From assembly GCA_024336345.1 (NCBI GenBank), contig JANFOG010000001.1, positions 1,178,001 to 1,242,000 of the forward strand: a stretch of 64,000 nt of DNA, in the 5' to 3' direction. Of this stretch, positions 10,687 through 23,269 are shown one piece after another; the stretch's first letter is position 1; every line of letters begins with the position of its first letter. The stretch comes from Mariannaea sp. PMI_226 (Eukaryota > Ascomycota > Sordariomycetes > Hypocreales > Nectriaceae). A model generated the notes under the pieces. That model searched no databases. It saw only the letters and a program-made list of their open reading frames with translations, and had not been told where the DNA came from. Made by a program: the position numbers and the translations under genes.

Positions 10687-13478
10687 CTTGGGCGATCGAT
10701 ATGATATACTGCAGCGCGGGCGGTACACGGCAAGATGGGGAGATGAAATACGACAAGATCAGGCTGCGGGAAGGTGAAAGGTGGAAGGCGAAAGGCAGGG
10801 TTGTAATTGAGCACGGATCAGCCTATCGCTTTGGAGCGCGATAGAAGCGACATAAAGATCCAACTGTTCCTTGGTTGGTTCTTGGTGGATGCCTGCGCTG
10901 AGGTGGAGAGGATCCGCTGTTGGAGCCAGCGTCACGTGAGAGCGCGTAGGAAAAAAAAAGTTTATAAGGCTTCCCAAAATTTCCTTCCCGTTTTCTTTTT
11001 TTCTTCCTAACCACGGATCTGTGCTCTGTGATCCTCTGCTTCAATGTCAGGGTCGATTACTTTGCAGCTCGATAACTCTATGGAGCCATCAACTTGCTAT
11101 GGTGTCAATCATCCTATCGACAGGTCCTAGAACAACAGGTCTTCAGCTGCCTCATTCGCCGTCGCAAGATGGCTTGAGTGTCCGTGGCTGGAGAATCCTG
11201 AGACGCTATATTCCACCCCCCTTTTCCGAGACCGTCGGTCCGTGAGGTTGGGGAAAACCATGGCTGTGCCTACATGTCTATCCCGAGTGAAGATTTTTTT
11301 CTTTCTTTCCTCAATACTTTCATTAAACCCTGCCTTTTTAGGCATACTAAGTGATGTCATCAAGTATTACAATTGCAAGTCAGGCCTGTATCTAGCCCGT
11401 ATAGGTCCGGGAGTTGCCATTCCACTAAGCCAGCCTAATTGGATGTACGGTTTGCGATGCTCTCTTCCACAACAGCTGGCTGACCGGAAGCGTGAGCTGA
11501 AGCTATTCGGGCCTTTCTAGCCTCGGCTACGCGCTCTTTGTCGTCTCGTAATGCATCTCCTCGAGCAGCTCCACTGGAATATCATCAAAATGTCGATCAA
11601 AAAGCTCGGCGCAGTGGCATGATATACAGCGGATGTCGTTGGTGGAGAATCCAGATGCCTAGTTGGGCAATGAAGGATACTACGTACCGAGCCTGATCAG
11701 CACAGATGTGATGAGGACTGCATGAGGTGTCAGGGAGGGTAGAACATCAATAATCATGGCTGTTGCTGACGGGTGTTGAAGCTACTGTCACCATTCACTT
11801 GACAGGCACAAGCAAACCCGTGCGTTCCTGAATGGAATTATCCGCTACGAGTGGTGGACCAATGCCGCGGCTGGGTCACGAGCCTGTATTACCATCTTGG
11901 TAGCTAGAATGCGACACCAGCAGACAGAAGACGGGCCGTTTGGAGTTTGTCGGTCCGAGATAGACTGTCGTTGATTGCAGAATATTGATGCGATGCAAGG
12001 ACCGGGGACTGCAGACAGGTCGAGCGGCCAATCAAGAGCTCCAGTCTACTCTTCTGCGTCGGGAGAGGTACAGAAAAGCTATATCCAAGGGACCAATAAA
12101 CAATGTAGAAGACGGAGAGAGACACACCGAGAGAGAGAGAGATGTGAAAGAGCTGTGTTGTGAAGTGAGAGTGCAGCAATGAGGTAAATTACTGTCTGCA
12201 CACGCCCTTAGCCCTCAAGCCGGTGATAGACTCACATTTGCTCTTTCTCATCTCTCTCTCTCTCTTTCTCTGTCTCGCTCCGTCTGTGGTCGAGTACGTA
12301 ATACATGGAGTAGCGATTGATGCAGGCGCGAGTCTGCATTTACTGTCGTCGGGTTGCGACCGGCATGTGAAGACGACATCGTACCCACTGCGTAGTCGGT
12401 ACTCGGGCCTCCCAATAGTTGCGACGGAAGGTACATGGCTTTACGCAGTACCAAGTACGAACAAACCACCTGGGCTGCATCTGAATGCTTGCCCTTCCCC
12501 CGCAGTTCCTTCCATGTGCCGGTTGCTGTGAACCAACTACCTTACCAAAGGTAACTACCAACGGTACCTACCTACCAACCAAAGCTAAGGTTGGTGCCCA
12601 TGACTATGCCTACCTTGCACACCAATATTGTCAAAGTCTCTCCAACGACATCCATCATCACCCTGGTCCATGTAGAATCACACTCTTTGCGCAGCCTCAT
12701 AAGTTGCTTGCTTGTTTGCTTTCCGGCATCACAACCTCACACGGCTTTACAGTGCAGACAGAGAACAGAGAGCCTTGTTGGCCTAAGCAAGTATTGGGCG
12801 CCATTGTCTCAGACGGTCATTGTCATGATACCAGTTCGATAGGATTGGGTTGGATGGGAACGTCTCTTTCCTGCGAGTCTCAACTGGCGCCCCCATTGTC
12901 CCGACTATTCCTGGGCCAACCAATACAAGATTACGAGCTTCACGAGCTGTCTGGACATAAACTTGCGTATTCTTTCCATTTCCATCTATGCTCACACATT
13001 CGCCAACGGCCAGTGCCATGACTTGGCGCTGCTGTTGCTCCTAGTGTTATCCCTACCATCAACTCACATTATTTTCTCACAACCCTGTTCCTGGCCTCGC
13101 TTCAAGCTTGCCATCTCCCGCCTCTCTCTGGCTCTGGCTCTGTCCCCGTCCTCCCCCGTCTTTCTATGCCTTCATATTCGGCCCGTCCATAACACCACAC
13201 CGTCACCTCTACCCCATCTTTTCTCCTCCTCCTCCATGGGGTTCCTCCGCGATTTCAGTTCCGAGGTCTCAATTACGGACTATCCATCCTGTTTACACTC
13301 TAGCCAGTAGCTGGCCCCTAACCCTGTCTTGCCTATTCAAGAGTCAGGTTGACATGTTCTCAGTGACGTCCATATACAAAATATAAATATACCAAGATAT
13401 CCTCACACAATGGAACTTTTCGACGACTCAGTATCTTCCCTCTCCCTCAACTCAACATCATACTTGGTCCAGCCTATC
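10687..13478. other. Long intergenic region between SNU66 and glucoamylase
   Basis: About 2.8 kb with no supportable gene; the open frames here, the longest 178 codons at 12485-13021, have no family features. It contains GA-rich (about 12116-12141) and CT-rich (about 12245-12270) simple repeats, AGGTACC/TACCTACC motifs near 12540-12590, a CGG-N8-CGG at 12350-12363 and a TATA box at 13382-13389. Its right part is presumably the glucoamylase promoter. Confidence 0.55.
13382..13389 (+). promoter_or_regulatory. TATA box of glucoamylase
   Basis: TATAAATA lies 97 bp upstream of the chosen ATG (13479). Transcription starting about 30 bp downstream would begin near 13412, beyond the in-frame upstream ATG at 13410. 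This favours the ATG that opens the signal peptide. Confidence 0.5.
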
Positions 13479-15733
<2,255 letters not shown>

Positions 15734-16653
15734 ATGGTGCTTGAACGTATAATCTTTTCCTGGCAACATTATTTTGCCTTGTGCGCAGGAGGATTAATGC
15801 AATCCTTTGGAAAGGTAATATTTTCTGCCAGGAGCTGTGAGGCTGCAATGTGGCGGTCTTTGAATTTCTCTTATGATTGATGACGACGATGAGGCATTGG
15901 AGGGAAGTTGAGTGGATATCAAACAAGGAATGAACGATAACCTCGATTCCACGATACTTTCTCATTTTATCTTCTTCCTTCTACCAGCTAGCTTGCTTGG
16001 TTTTTTTTCTTTTGCCTTGAATTTGTATTATTGCAGAATCTCTGTCATGGATTTCTGTCTGTATCGATCTGGATCGAGATAGTCCTAATACATAGGCTGC
16101 TAAGCCCCTATTTACTTCCTTGATCAATAATCTCACTTGATCAGCCATCAGGAGAGAGCTGTATGACTTAGAACAGGCCCTCATGCTCTCTCATTTGCAA
16201 TATGGCTAGGTTTGGTACGAACCTACGTAGGCAACAAGCCTAAGGCTCGCATTTCGCCGTAATATATAGATGTTTCATCTGGTATTCATAAACGTGCATT
16301 CTTTCTAGGCCCTTCCCTGTTCCCTTCTCATCATCTCTCACACGCATACATATGCATCACACTGTTTCTCTCTTTCTCTCTCTGTCTTTATATGCTGTGA
16401 GAGGTAGACTAAAAAAGGAGTCGATCCTTTCCCATCTCTTGGCTACTCGCGATGATGGCAGCTAGCCTCTCAAAAGCTCAAGTCTCATTCCAATGTTGCT
16501 TACATGTAAAAATCCTTCAGTTACTTCCTCTCAGTCACCAGTCAAACTCATTTCTCCCCATCGAAAAAAAAAAAAAAAAAAGCAAAATACTGTGTCTCCC
16601 CACCCGATTCTGCCCTCCATCCCGTGGCGGTGGCTTATAGCGTGTACTTACTT
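15734..16653. other. Convergent intergenic region glucoamylase / SEC17
   Basis: 3' flanks of two convergent genes, about 0.9 kb. No gene seen. It contains CT-rich simple sequence near 16365-16390 and an 18-A run at 16564-16581. Confidence 0.6.
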
Positions 16654-17835
16654 TTACGCAAACTCGTCGTCGGCTTCTTCAATGGTGTTCTTGATGCGCA
16701 CCAAGATGGTCGTCTTCCACTTGTCAAGCTTGCTGATTTGGTCATACTGGAACAGTTTGTCTGCGAAATCCTCCTGCGACTTGGCTTCAATGCTATCGCA
16801 TAGATCAACGAGGAGCTGGTGCTCACGCTGGGCGCCGAAGGAAGGGTCGAGGTCGCGGTATTTTTCGAGAGCTCGCTGGGCGGCCACCAGGTCACCGCTG
16901 GCTAGGTGGCAGATGCCGGCCTTGAGAAAGTATTCCTTGACGCTGTATTTCATGAGGTTGTTGTTGATGGAGGCCTCGGCGACCTTTTCGTAGATCCCGG
17001 TGGACTTGTAGTAGTCGCCTTCAAGGGCGGCTAGATCAGCAGCCTTGAGCCAGAGCTTGTTGGCAAGACTGGGTTTATCCAACATAGAAAAGATCAGCCA
17101 TCACGCCTCCGATTTATATATATATCTAGTCAGATGGTAAGAAGAAACTCACGCTGGAGCATTGTCGCCTTCGTACCAGCCGGCAGCGGTCTCAAAGCAC
17201 TCAAGAGCCGTCTTCAAGTCGCCAATCTCAACTTCGTACAACGAGCCCAGGTCCTCCTTTGCCCTGGCGGCGCTGCGGAAGTTGCCATTGGCGCAGCGGT
17301 GGTCGACGACCATGGCGAGGCAGCGGGCGGCGGCTTGGGGATCGAGCTTCCGGTAGGCGGCGGCGGCCTTCTCCAGGTTGGGAGCGGCATCTAGGGGTTC
17401 TTTGAGGTTCTCGGTCTGAATCTGAGCGGCCCTTTCGAAAGCCTTTGCAGCTTCCATATCTGCCGTGCGAAAAAGAGGGGGGCCACGGGTCAGCTACAAC
17501 GCATGTCATTGTGGAAGGGGGGGGGGGGGGGGGGGTTGCTTGGACATACTGTTTCCCTTCATCTTGAAGGCATTGCCGGCCCTCTCGAACAGGCTGGCCG
17601 CTACTTCATAGTTTGGCTTGAAACCGAACAAGCTCTTGAAGCCGCCGCCCCCGTGGGTGAGCGTTTCCTGGGCCTGTTCATCGCGAATATGTCAGCCGTC
17701 GCTGTTTACCCCCGAGTTGCCAAGTAATATTGGGCAGGCAGAAACCAAGGACCGGCGATGTGGTCGCCGGTTTCCAAGGTGGGGGAGGGGTTGGGTTGGA
17801 CGTACCTGTGCGAGAAGCTGAGGACCGTCAGCCAT
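16654..17835 (-). CDS. SEC17: Alpha-SNAP, vesicular fusion protein Sec17
   Basis: Adaptor that recruits the AAA ATPase NSF/Sec18 to SNARE complexes for disassembly after membrane fusion. Four exons on the minus strand: 17835-17806 (only MADGPQLLAQ), 17673-17550, 17459-17153 and 17068-16654, giving 291 aa, the normal length for the family. TPR-like helical hairpins run through the protein (AAKAFERAAQIQ, ALECFETAAGWYEGDNAPA, ANKLWLKAADLAALEGDYY). The C-terminal helix with DKWKTTILVRIK and an acidic end is the region that stimulates Sec18. Intron 2 contains a 19-nt homopolymer (G on the plus strand). The gene is divergent from the GatC-like gene. Confidence 0.97.
17517..17535. repeat. 19-nt poly-G run inside SEC17 intron 2
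   Basis: An uninterrupted run of G on the plus strand, read as a C run in the SEC17 transcript. It lies between donor and branch point of intron 2. Length may be imprecise because homopolymers are error prone. Confidence 0.9.
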
Positions 17836-18410
17836 GATTAGGTCGGGTTCGGTGTCTTTGGGTAATTGTAGGGAGGGTATCTAGAGCGAGGTAGAAACCG
17901 AGGCAGCGCAGATGCGACGGGTGTTTCTTGAAAAGGTTCGGTTAAGGTTGGATGTGTCGTCTTCTGCAGCTACTGTGTAGTCCTACTATGTAGAGTGCTC
18001 ATCAATGTCGCGGATGGATGCGAGCGCTAAGCCACCTGGCAGGGCACCTATGACGACGGATTCGTCGCCTGGGCTAATGCGGTTGGGGGGTCACCTGTGC
18101 ACTGGAAATCTTTAGTTGCGGCGAGCGCTTTGGATAGGTACCTACTTGTACTGTGTGTACCTACTTAGGTATCGTTGATGTTCAAATGGATGCTTATGTC
18201 ATCCAAGTCCCTCCACCACAAGCTTCATTTGTTCATTGTAAGTTGCTCCAAAGCTGTTGCGCAACCAAAGGGCTTTCCCCTCCTCATCAAGTAAACTCGC
18301 CCTCGATACGATACAAAAGTGTTAGAAACACCAATCGCAAATACACTGGTTAAAAGAGGAATTTATTTCTCTCACTCAAAGTAATTTTAATACCGCTTCA
18401 GGCTTCTACA
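17836..18410. promoter_or_regulatory. Divergent promoter region SEC17 / GatC-like
   Basis: 575 bp between two divergent starts. It holds AGGTACCTAC and GTACCTACTTAGG motifs around 18135-18170 but no gene. Confidence 0.5.
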
Positions 18411-18989
18411 ATGGCACTCTGCACATCCTGCCGTCTTGCCCTCCGCAGTTCCCTCATCACAACCACTACTGCCTCTCGCACTACTACCCGCCACCTCTCG
18501 ACCAAATCCTCAACCGCCGCCGACATCCTTTCAAAGCCTACCTGGTCCGTTCGCAGCCTTCTGCCTTCGTCGCCCTCCTCTGCGCCTCCAGAACGCATCA
18601 CGCCCTCCCAGCTGCACCACCTCCTCCGACTATCGGCTCTTCCGCTTCCTAGCTCCCCCGAGGCTGAAACTGCCATGATCGAGACGCTGCAGAGCCAGCT
18701 TCAGTTTGTCCGCGCCGTCCAGCGTGTCGATACAACGGGCGTCGAGCCCCTGCGCGCCATTCGCGACGAGACGCTGGAGGCTCGTGGGGAGAATGCGATT
18801 GGGCTGGCCGACCTCCAAGATGCGCTCTCCCGTGAGACCCTCGCGGGGTACTATCAGAGACCCAAGAGGGTGAGAGGGAAAGTCGAGTCCGAGGCGGAGA
18901 ACTGGGATGCATTAAGCACAGCATCGAGGACAGCTGGCCGGTATTTTGTCGTGCAAAGTGGGAAGAAGCAGGTTGAGGGCTCAGACTAA
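18411..18989 (+). CDS. Mitochondrial glutamyl-tRNA(Gln) amidotransferase subunit C-like
   Basis: Probable small subunit of the mitochondrial GatCAB-type amidotransferase that converts Glu-tRNA(Gln) to Gln-tRNA(Gln). Single exon, 192 aa. The first 40 residues are a Ser/Thr/Arg-rich mitochondrial presequence. The GatC core follows: THxLLRLSAL-like segment (SQLHHLLRLSALPLP) and the signature VRAVQRVDTTGVEPLRAIRDE. The C-terminal part is an ascomycete extension. Yeast lacks GatC and uses Gtf1 instead, so the exact orthology in filamentous fungi is a family inference. Confidence 0.85.
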   Translation: MALCTSCRLALRSSLITTTTASRTTTRHLSTKSSTAADILSKPTWSVRSLLPSSPSSAPPERITPSQLHHLLRLSALPLPSSPEAETAMIETLQSQLQFVRAVQRVDTTGVEPLRAIRDETLEARGENAIGLADLQDALSRETLAGYYQRPKRVRGKVESEAENWDALSTASRTAGRYFVVQSGKKQVEGSD

Positions 18990-19405
18990 GAGTACGGAGA
19001 TCTTTTAGATCACCTGGATTCGATTCAAGTGATCTCTCCCGTCCTCCACGATTTGGAAAATTATGGACTAGAAAAAGGCCAAAGATGCTCTGACGGTATC
19101 TGACCACGCAATTATACCCCGTTTTGTACGATAGTAGGAACTGTGGTCTGCCCTCAAAAGTCGAATGTCAAGATTCATGTATTATACCCTCTATATGACG
19201 ATGCTGGCTCATTTTCATATAATAAATGACCTAACGCCTCCATTATGCTTTTTGACCCTGCCAAACCTTGATTGTGCGAAAATGAGAAAGAAAAGACGGA
19301 GAAAAATAAAACAAACGGAAATCAGTCTATCGTCACTCATAGCATTTTAAAAACCCGTGCGTTAGTCTCTAGCGTCTCGCTCCGGTCTTTTTCAACATGA
19401 TACGT
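18990..19405. other. Convergent intergenic region GatC-like / YPI1
   Basis: About 0.4 kb of shared 3' flank. It contains a perfect-looking 10-bp stem-loop at 19007-19035 and is otherwise featureless and A/T-rich. Confidence 0.6.
19007..19035 (+). other. Stem-loop in the 3' flank of the GatC-like gene
   Basis: GATCACCTG at 19008-19016 pairs with CAAGTGATC at 19026-19034 (one G-U pair); the flanking A19007 and T19035 extend the stem to 10 bp, with loop GATTCGATT. It begins 18 nt after the stop codon and has no T tract. Confidence 0.45.
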
Positions 19406-20013
19406 CTAGACCTGGGCCTTTTGTCCAGGTGTATCTCGAGGCTTTGGCTTGGGGACTTTTTCGTACGCGTTTGGACTGGGCGCTCTCTTCTCTTTGCCCT
19501 TCCTACTCTTGCTCTTTCTCCCTCTTCCATGGTCGTGCTTGTGGTCGTGATCGTGGTCATGGCCATGGCCGCAGTCCCGGCCTTTACCACCCGCTGGCCG
19601 CGCGCCTTCGGGCTCAGAGTCGGAATCGGAGTTGGAATCTGAAGAGTCGGACGAAGACTCGTCACTCGATTCGCCCACAGCCTTTGGACGGTGGTAGATA
19701 CAGCATACTGTTTTGCATCTTGTATTAGCATCGGTTTTTGGTTTTGGTTCTGACAAACGACCCTCGGGCGCCGAGAAGTTTGAGACTGATATCAGTCAAA
19801 CATACCTTTGGAACTCTTCCGGCCTAAACCTTCATTGTCTACCACATCCTCCGCCCACTGAACTGATCGGCTGTTTGACTGATGCGCGCCGCGTAGTCGA
19901 AGCACTCGAGGATTCCGAGTGCTAGACTCGGCCTGAGGCGGTTGAGTCGCAGACACCGTTTGTGTTTGAGATGACGCCGCGGCGCTGCGTTGCTGTTGTT
20001 GGGGTTGCGACAT
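19406..20013 (-). CDS. YPI1: Type 1 protein phosphatase inhibitor, Ypi1/Inhibitor-3 family
   Basis: Small, largely disordered nuclear regulator of PP1 (Glc7). Two exons, 20013-19806 and 19707-19406, giving 169 aa. The splice creates the conserved block SSKVCCIYHRPKAVGESSDE that defines the family. Upstream is the PP1-docking segment SVQWAEDVVDNEGLGRKSSK, preceded by VLRLRGA. A Ser/Asp-rich acidic stretch follows, then a His/Asp/Gly-rich run (HGHDHDHDHKHDHG) and a Lys/Arg-rich tail. The His-rich stretch could bind metal; this is speculation. The gene lies upstream in tandem orientation with GEP3. Confidence 0.88.
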
Positions 20014-20645
20014 GATTGATAATGCCCGGTCTCAGCTGCAATTCCTGGCTGAGAAAACCGAATGGTACTTTTTTTTTTCGCAGGTAGTTATTACCCTGGC
20101 CTGGCTGGCCACTTCTATATGGTTCTAAATTCTTCGTTTCTTCCGTGTTCTGTCTTTCTTCTGTCTTTCTTCTAGGGGGGATGAGAGGTGTTGTTGTTTC
20201 GCACGTGATGATAAAATAGAGGGAGAGAGAGAGAGAGGAAAGAATGTCGCCGACTGTTGGACTTTTGGAGGGGCAGAAATTCTGGGGTCGCCCCCACGTC
20301 ATTGCCCCTCCTCAGTGAGCTGATCCCTGCAAACGTTGGGAAGATACCTATCAAGAAACCAACTACACTGTATGTCCTCCACTCCCCTCCCCATTCTTGA
20401 AAGTCCGATGCATCGCCAGCCAACAAACATGATACGCTTGCTTGGTATTTTCTTTTTTTCTTCCTTTTTTTTTTTTTAGACGTAGGTAATGGGGTAGTTT
20501 TATTGTTTTGTACAAAAGGCTAATAGTACAGTCTAGATAGTTAGTTCTCTAGGTATATAGGTTGGTAGGTATACACGTCATGACACATTTCTTGATCAAT
20601 ATACAAATACAACATCAGCGCTTCCATATTCTTTTACAGCCATGC
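20014..20645. other. Intergenic region YPI1 / GEP3
   Basis: Promoter of YPI1 and 3' flank of GEP3, both on the minus strand. It holds a short GA repeat (about 20220-20238), poly-T runs near 20455-20478 and TAGGTATATAGG-type motifs near 20550. No gene seen. Confidence 0.55.
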
Positions 20646-22928
20646 TCAATCAGCTCGTCGCTCCATTTTATCCTTCCTTTTCTGCCCCTTCATACTCCTC
20701 CGTGGCCTACTCTTTTTGTGCTTGGCCAAAACACGAGGCTTGTTGTTCAGCCACCCTTGAATCGGCTCGCGCGACCCAATAAACTGACCCTCTGGACTGA
20801 AAATGTCAACGGCTGGCCACCCAGGCTCGGCAGGCTCGGCAGGCTCTTCGACGACTTCCTCGACGAATACTTCTTTTGTATCCCTCCTGTTTTCGTATAG
20901 AGCAGCAAATGGATCAGAGCTCTTCTTCTTCTTCTCCTGATGATCCTGTGACCCAATGGTACGGCTAACTCGGCGAACAGTTGGCTGGTGTTGGTTGATA
21001 TCTCTGGCTCGAACCTGGGCAACCAACTCGACGTATCCAACTCCTTCGATCAGAATATCCGTTGAAAGGACCCTGAATGGTAGGTTCTCCGCTTGCAGCC
21101 CAACTGCGTTTTTCCTGGTCAGAGGCCCAGCCCTCTTCTTTGTGACGTCGTGAGAAAGAGTAAACGTTCCTGCGTGCTTCATCTTGTCGCCAATACCATC
21201 AAGCATAATGCTGGGGACACCAGTTGAGTGCCGCGTCTGGTTCTGGAAGTCAATCGCCTTTTCCGTTTGGGTAAGATGCTCTTCCAATGGAGTAAAATTG
21301 TAGGCGAGGATATTCAAATTCTGTGTTTTGGGCGTAATTCTGATAAGGCCTCCACCGAGAATCAGCGATTTACCTGGTAGTAGGGAAATCTGCTCAGGCA
21401 CAATGCGCTTCTTCATAATCATGGATTGCCTGTGCTCTTCCTTGACAAAGAGATCCAGGTCGCTTCGAGCAAGACCGGGCAAGTCGATTAGCTCGCCCTT
21501 GTGGTTGCCAAAGGGAATTCGAATGGGAGAGGCCGTTGTACCAGGCAGAGATGACACAACTGGCATATCAGGGTAGTTCTTCGCGGGTTGTGCAGGCGGC
21601 AACAGGTCCCCAATATCTACATCCTCCCATTGGTCGCTTTCGCTTGACTCTTCCTCTACAATGGGCTCGGCATCAGTAGCACCCGAAGAAGAAGAAGAAG
21701 AAGAAGCAGAAGAACGGCTCGTCGATGTGTTCACGTCCTGGTAATTACCCATCCTGCCTTTCGGGAACACGGCCTCGAACAGCTGGCTTTTCCCGACATT
21801 GACCTTGCCAACCATCCAGCCGGCGCCGCCTCGTTTCCAGATCTCTTCTTTGAGGTCCTTAGTCCACCATGCTCGCTTGGCACTGACACACTTCACATTG
21901 CCCAGTCGCACCCTGCCGCCCAGACGACCTAGGGAATTCCGCAACACTTCACGTAAGTAGGGCATCATGGTATCCACCATCTCCTTTTTTGGTGCGAGGA
22001 GGTCGCTTCGAGTGATGATGAAGCTCAGCTCCGTCCGGCGGTCCTTCTGAAACTTGCCCGCCCGCGAACGACGATTGCGGGTTCGCAATGGAATGTCGCC
22101 AAGCAAAACGTTCAATCGTGGAATGAGGGACATGGGGAAGTCGGCGGCATCGATGACGTGGTAAATATGATTGTATTTGTGTGGCGATTCCTCAATTGTT
22201 TCCCGCAGTGACTCAACGGTAGGATGGAACATAGGAAGCTTGGCGGTGTCGCTCGAAATGCTGTAATGTTGCAGATTGTGGCATCGATCACAGACAGGTT
22301 GCTTTTCAGGGATTCGTGCTAAAAAATTACAATTGTCAACTCTTCGCCTCCTGTCAGTGTGGTATGGAATATAATTGAACCTACCGGCCAAAGCTGCACC
22401 CTCCGTCTCGGAGCCTACCTTGAGCAAGTTGGGATCCAGTCCCAATTCCTGCAGTCTGGTAGGGTCCATAGACTTCAGGACCTCGTCCAAAACTCCATCT
22501 TCTGTACTGCCTTTGTGACTTATTTCGGTCGGCGGGTCGAGCCACTTCTTCACCCTCTTGCTATTCAAGTCGAAGTACCCCAATTGCTGTGGGTCGGTGG
22601 TCTGCACAAAGGCACCGCATCCAGTGCAATTAAGAGGAAGACTCCTATTGGGCTGCACATCTTCAGGTGTGGCGACATTTCCTTCTGGCAGAGGGGACGA
22701 GGATGTCGTTTCACGCACCGTGGCGTCGTGCGTCGTCGCTTCAGTGTGGTTTAGTCGTCGAGAAGAACCAAGTGATGGCCGCGGGGGAGCTGCCAAAGGG
22801 ATCCTCGTCCAGCGAGCAGCAGAAGCCCCAACAGCAGGACAAAGAAATAACGGCACACTAGCAGAAGCCGATACTTCGCCAACACTCAGCGCCCGGTTGA
22901 GCCATCGGGCTGACAGGGCTCGATGCAT
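20646..22928 (-). CDS. GEP3: Mitochondrial ribosome-assembly GTPase Gep3/Mtg3 (YqeH type)
   Basis: Circularly permuted GTPase needed for small mitoribosomal subunit assembly. The N-terminus is a mitochondrial presequence. Zinc-binding cysteine pairs (NCTGCGAF and VCDRCHNLQHY) are followed by GTPase motifs in permuted order: G4-like ITRSD, G5-like SAKRA, P-loop GKVNVGKSQL and then DLPG. The open frame runs 760 codons, but a 66-nt intron is likely at 22319-22384 (donor GTAGGT, CTGAC branch point, TTTTTTAG acceptor). Its removal joins ...GAALA to ARIPEKQPVC and gives 738 aa. Because the intron is a multiple of three without a stop, retention would still yield protein. Divergent from the mL61-like gene. 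Confidence 0.87.
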   Translation of the reverse strand: MHRALSARWLNRALSVGEVSASASVPLFLCPAVGASAARWTRIPLAAPPRPSLGSSRRLNHTEATTHDATVRETTSSSPLPEGNVATPEDVQPNRSLPLNCTGCGAFVQTTDPQQLGYFDLNSKRVKKWLDPPTEISHKGSTEDGVLDEVLKSMDPTRLQELGLDPNLLKVGSETEGAALAGRFNYIPYHTDRRRRVDNCNFLARIPEKQPVCDRCHNLQHYSISSDTAKLPMFHPTVESLRETIEESPHKYNHIYHVIDAADFPMSLIPRLNVLLGDIPLRTRNRRSRAGKFQKDRRTELSFIITRSDLLAPKKEMVDTMMPYLREVLRNSLGRLGGRVRLGNVKCVSAKRAWWTKDLKEEIWKRGGAGWMVGKVNVGKSQLFEAVFPKGRMGNYQDVNTSTSRSSASSSSSSSGATDAEPIVEEESSESDQWEDVDIGDLLPPAQPAKNYPDMPVVSSLPGTTASPIRIPFGNHKGELIDLPGLARSDLDLFVKEEHRQSMIMKKRIVPEQISLLPGKSLILGGGLIRITPKTQNLNILAYNFTPLEEHLTQTEKAIDFQNQTRHSTGVPSIMLDGIGDKMKHAGTFTLSHDVTKKRAGPLTRKNAVGLQAENLPFRVLSTDILIEGVGYVELVAQVRARDINQHQPTVRRVSRTIGSQDHQEKKKKSSDPFAALYENRRDTKEVFVEEVVEEPAEPAEPGWPAVDIFSPEGQFIGSREPIQGWLNNKPRVLAKHKKSRPRRSMKGQKRKDKMERRAD

Positions 22929-23269
22929 TGTGTTGAAGAAAAGACTTATGCGGCCAGCGGAATATCATATACGGCAAGAAAAAAAAATAAGAGACATCCA
23001 AAAATTTCCCACTTACATGACCACCATCCAAGCTCGCGCGACTGGCGACTTCACCCATGCGAACAGCCCCCACATCAAATCCGCTCTGTGGCTATTCAAA
23101 GTCGCCGTCCGGGTCAACGTTCGGCCCGCTACGATCTCTGGTTCCCGCTCAGGGTTTAGCGGATTTTCTCAGTCGACTTTTTGAAGTGTGTACCAGCCAG
23201 CCCAGCACCATCGCCCGGAGCCTCAGATTCACAAGAATTGACAGCGCCTTTTGACATTGGGCGGTCAAA
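22929..23269. promoter_or_regulatory. Divergent promoter GEP3 / mL61-like
   Basis: Only 341 bp separate the two start codons, so the promoters must overlap. ATTGG (an inverted CCAAT) lies at 23256-23260. Both products act in the mitochondrial ribosome. Confidence 0.55.

Noticed and set aside
12110..12145. GA-rich tract as possible GAGA-type regulatory element
   Set aside because: Simple GA/CT repeats occur at several unrelated sites in the window; no specific evidence of function.
12485..13021. 178-codon ORF upstream of glucoamylase
   Set aside because: Composition is irregular, it has no family features, and it lies in the promoter region.
17517..17535. Poly-G run as a G-quadruplex regulatory element of SEC17
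   Set aside because: The transcript carries the C strand, and homopolymer lengths are unreliable; recorded only as a repeat.
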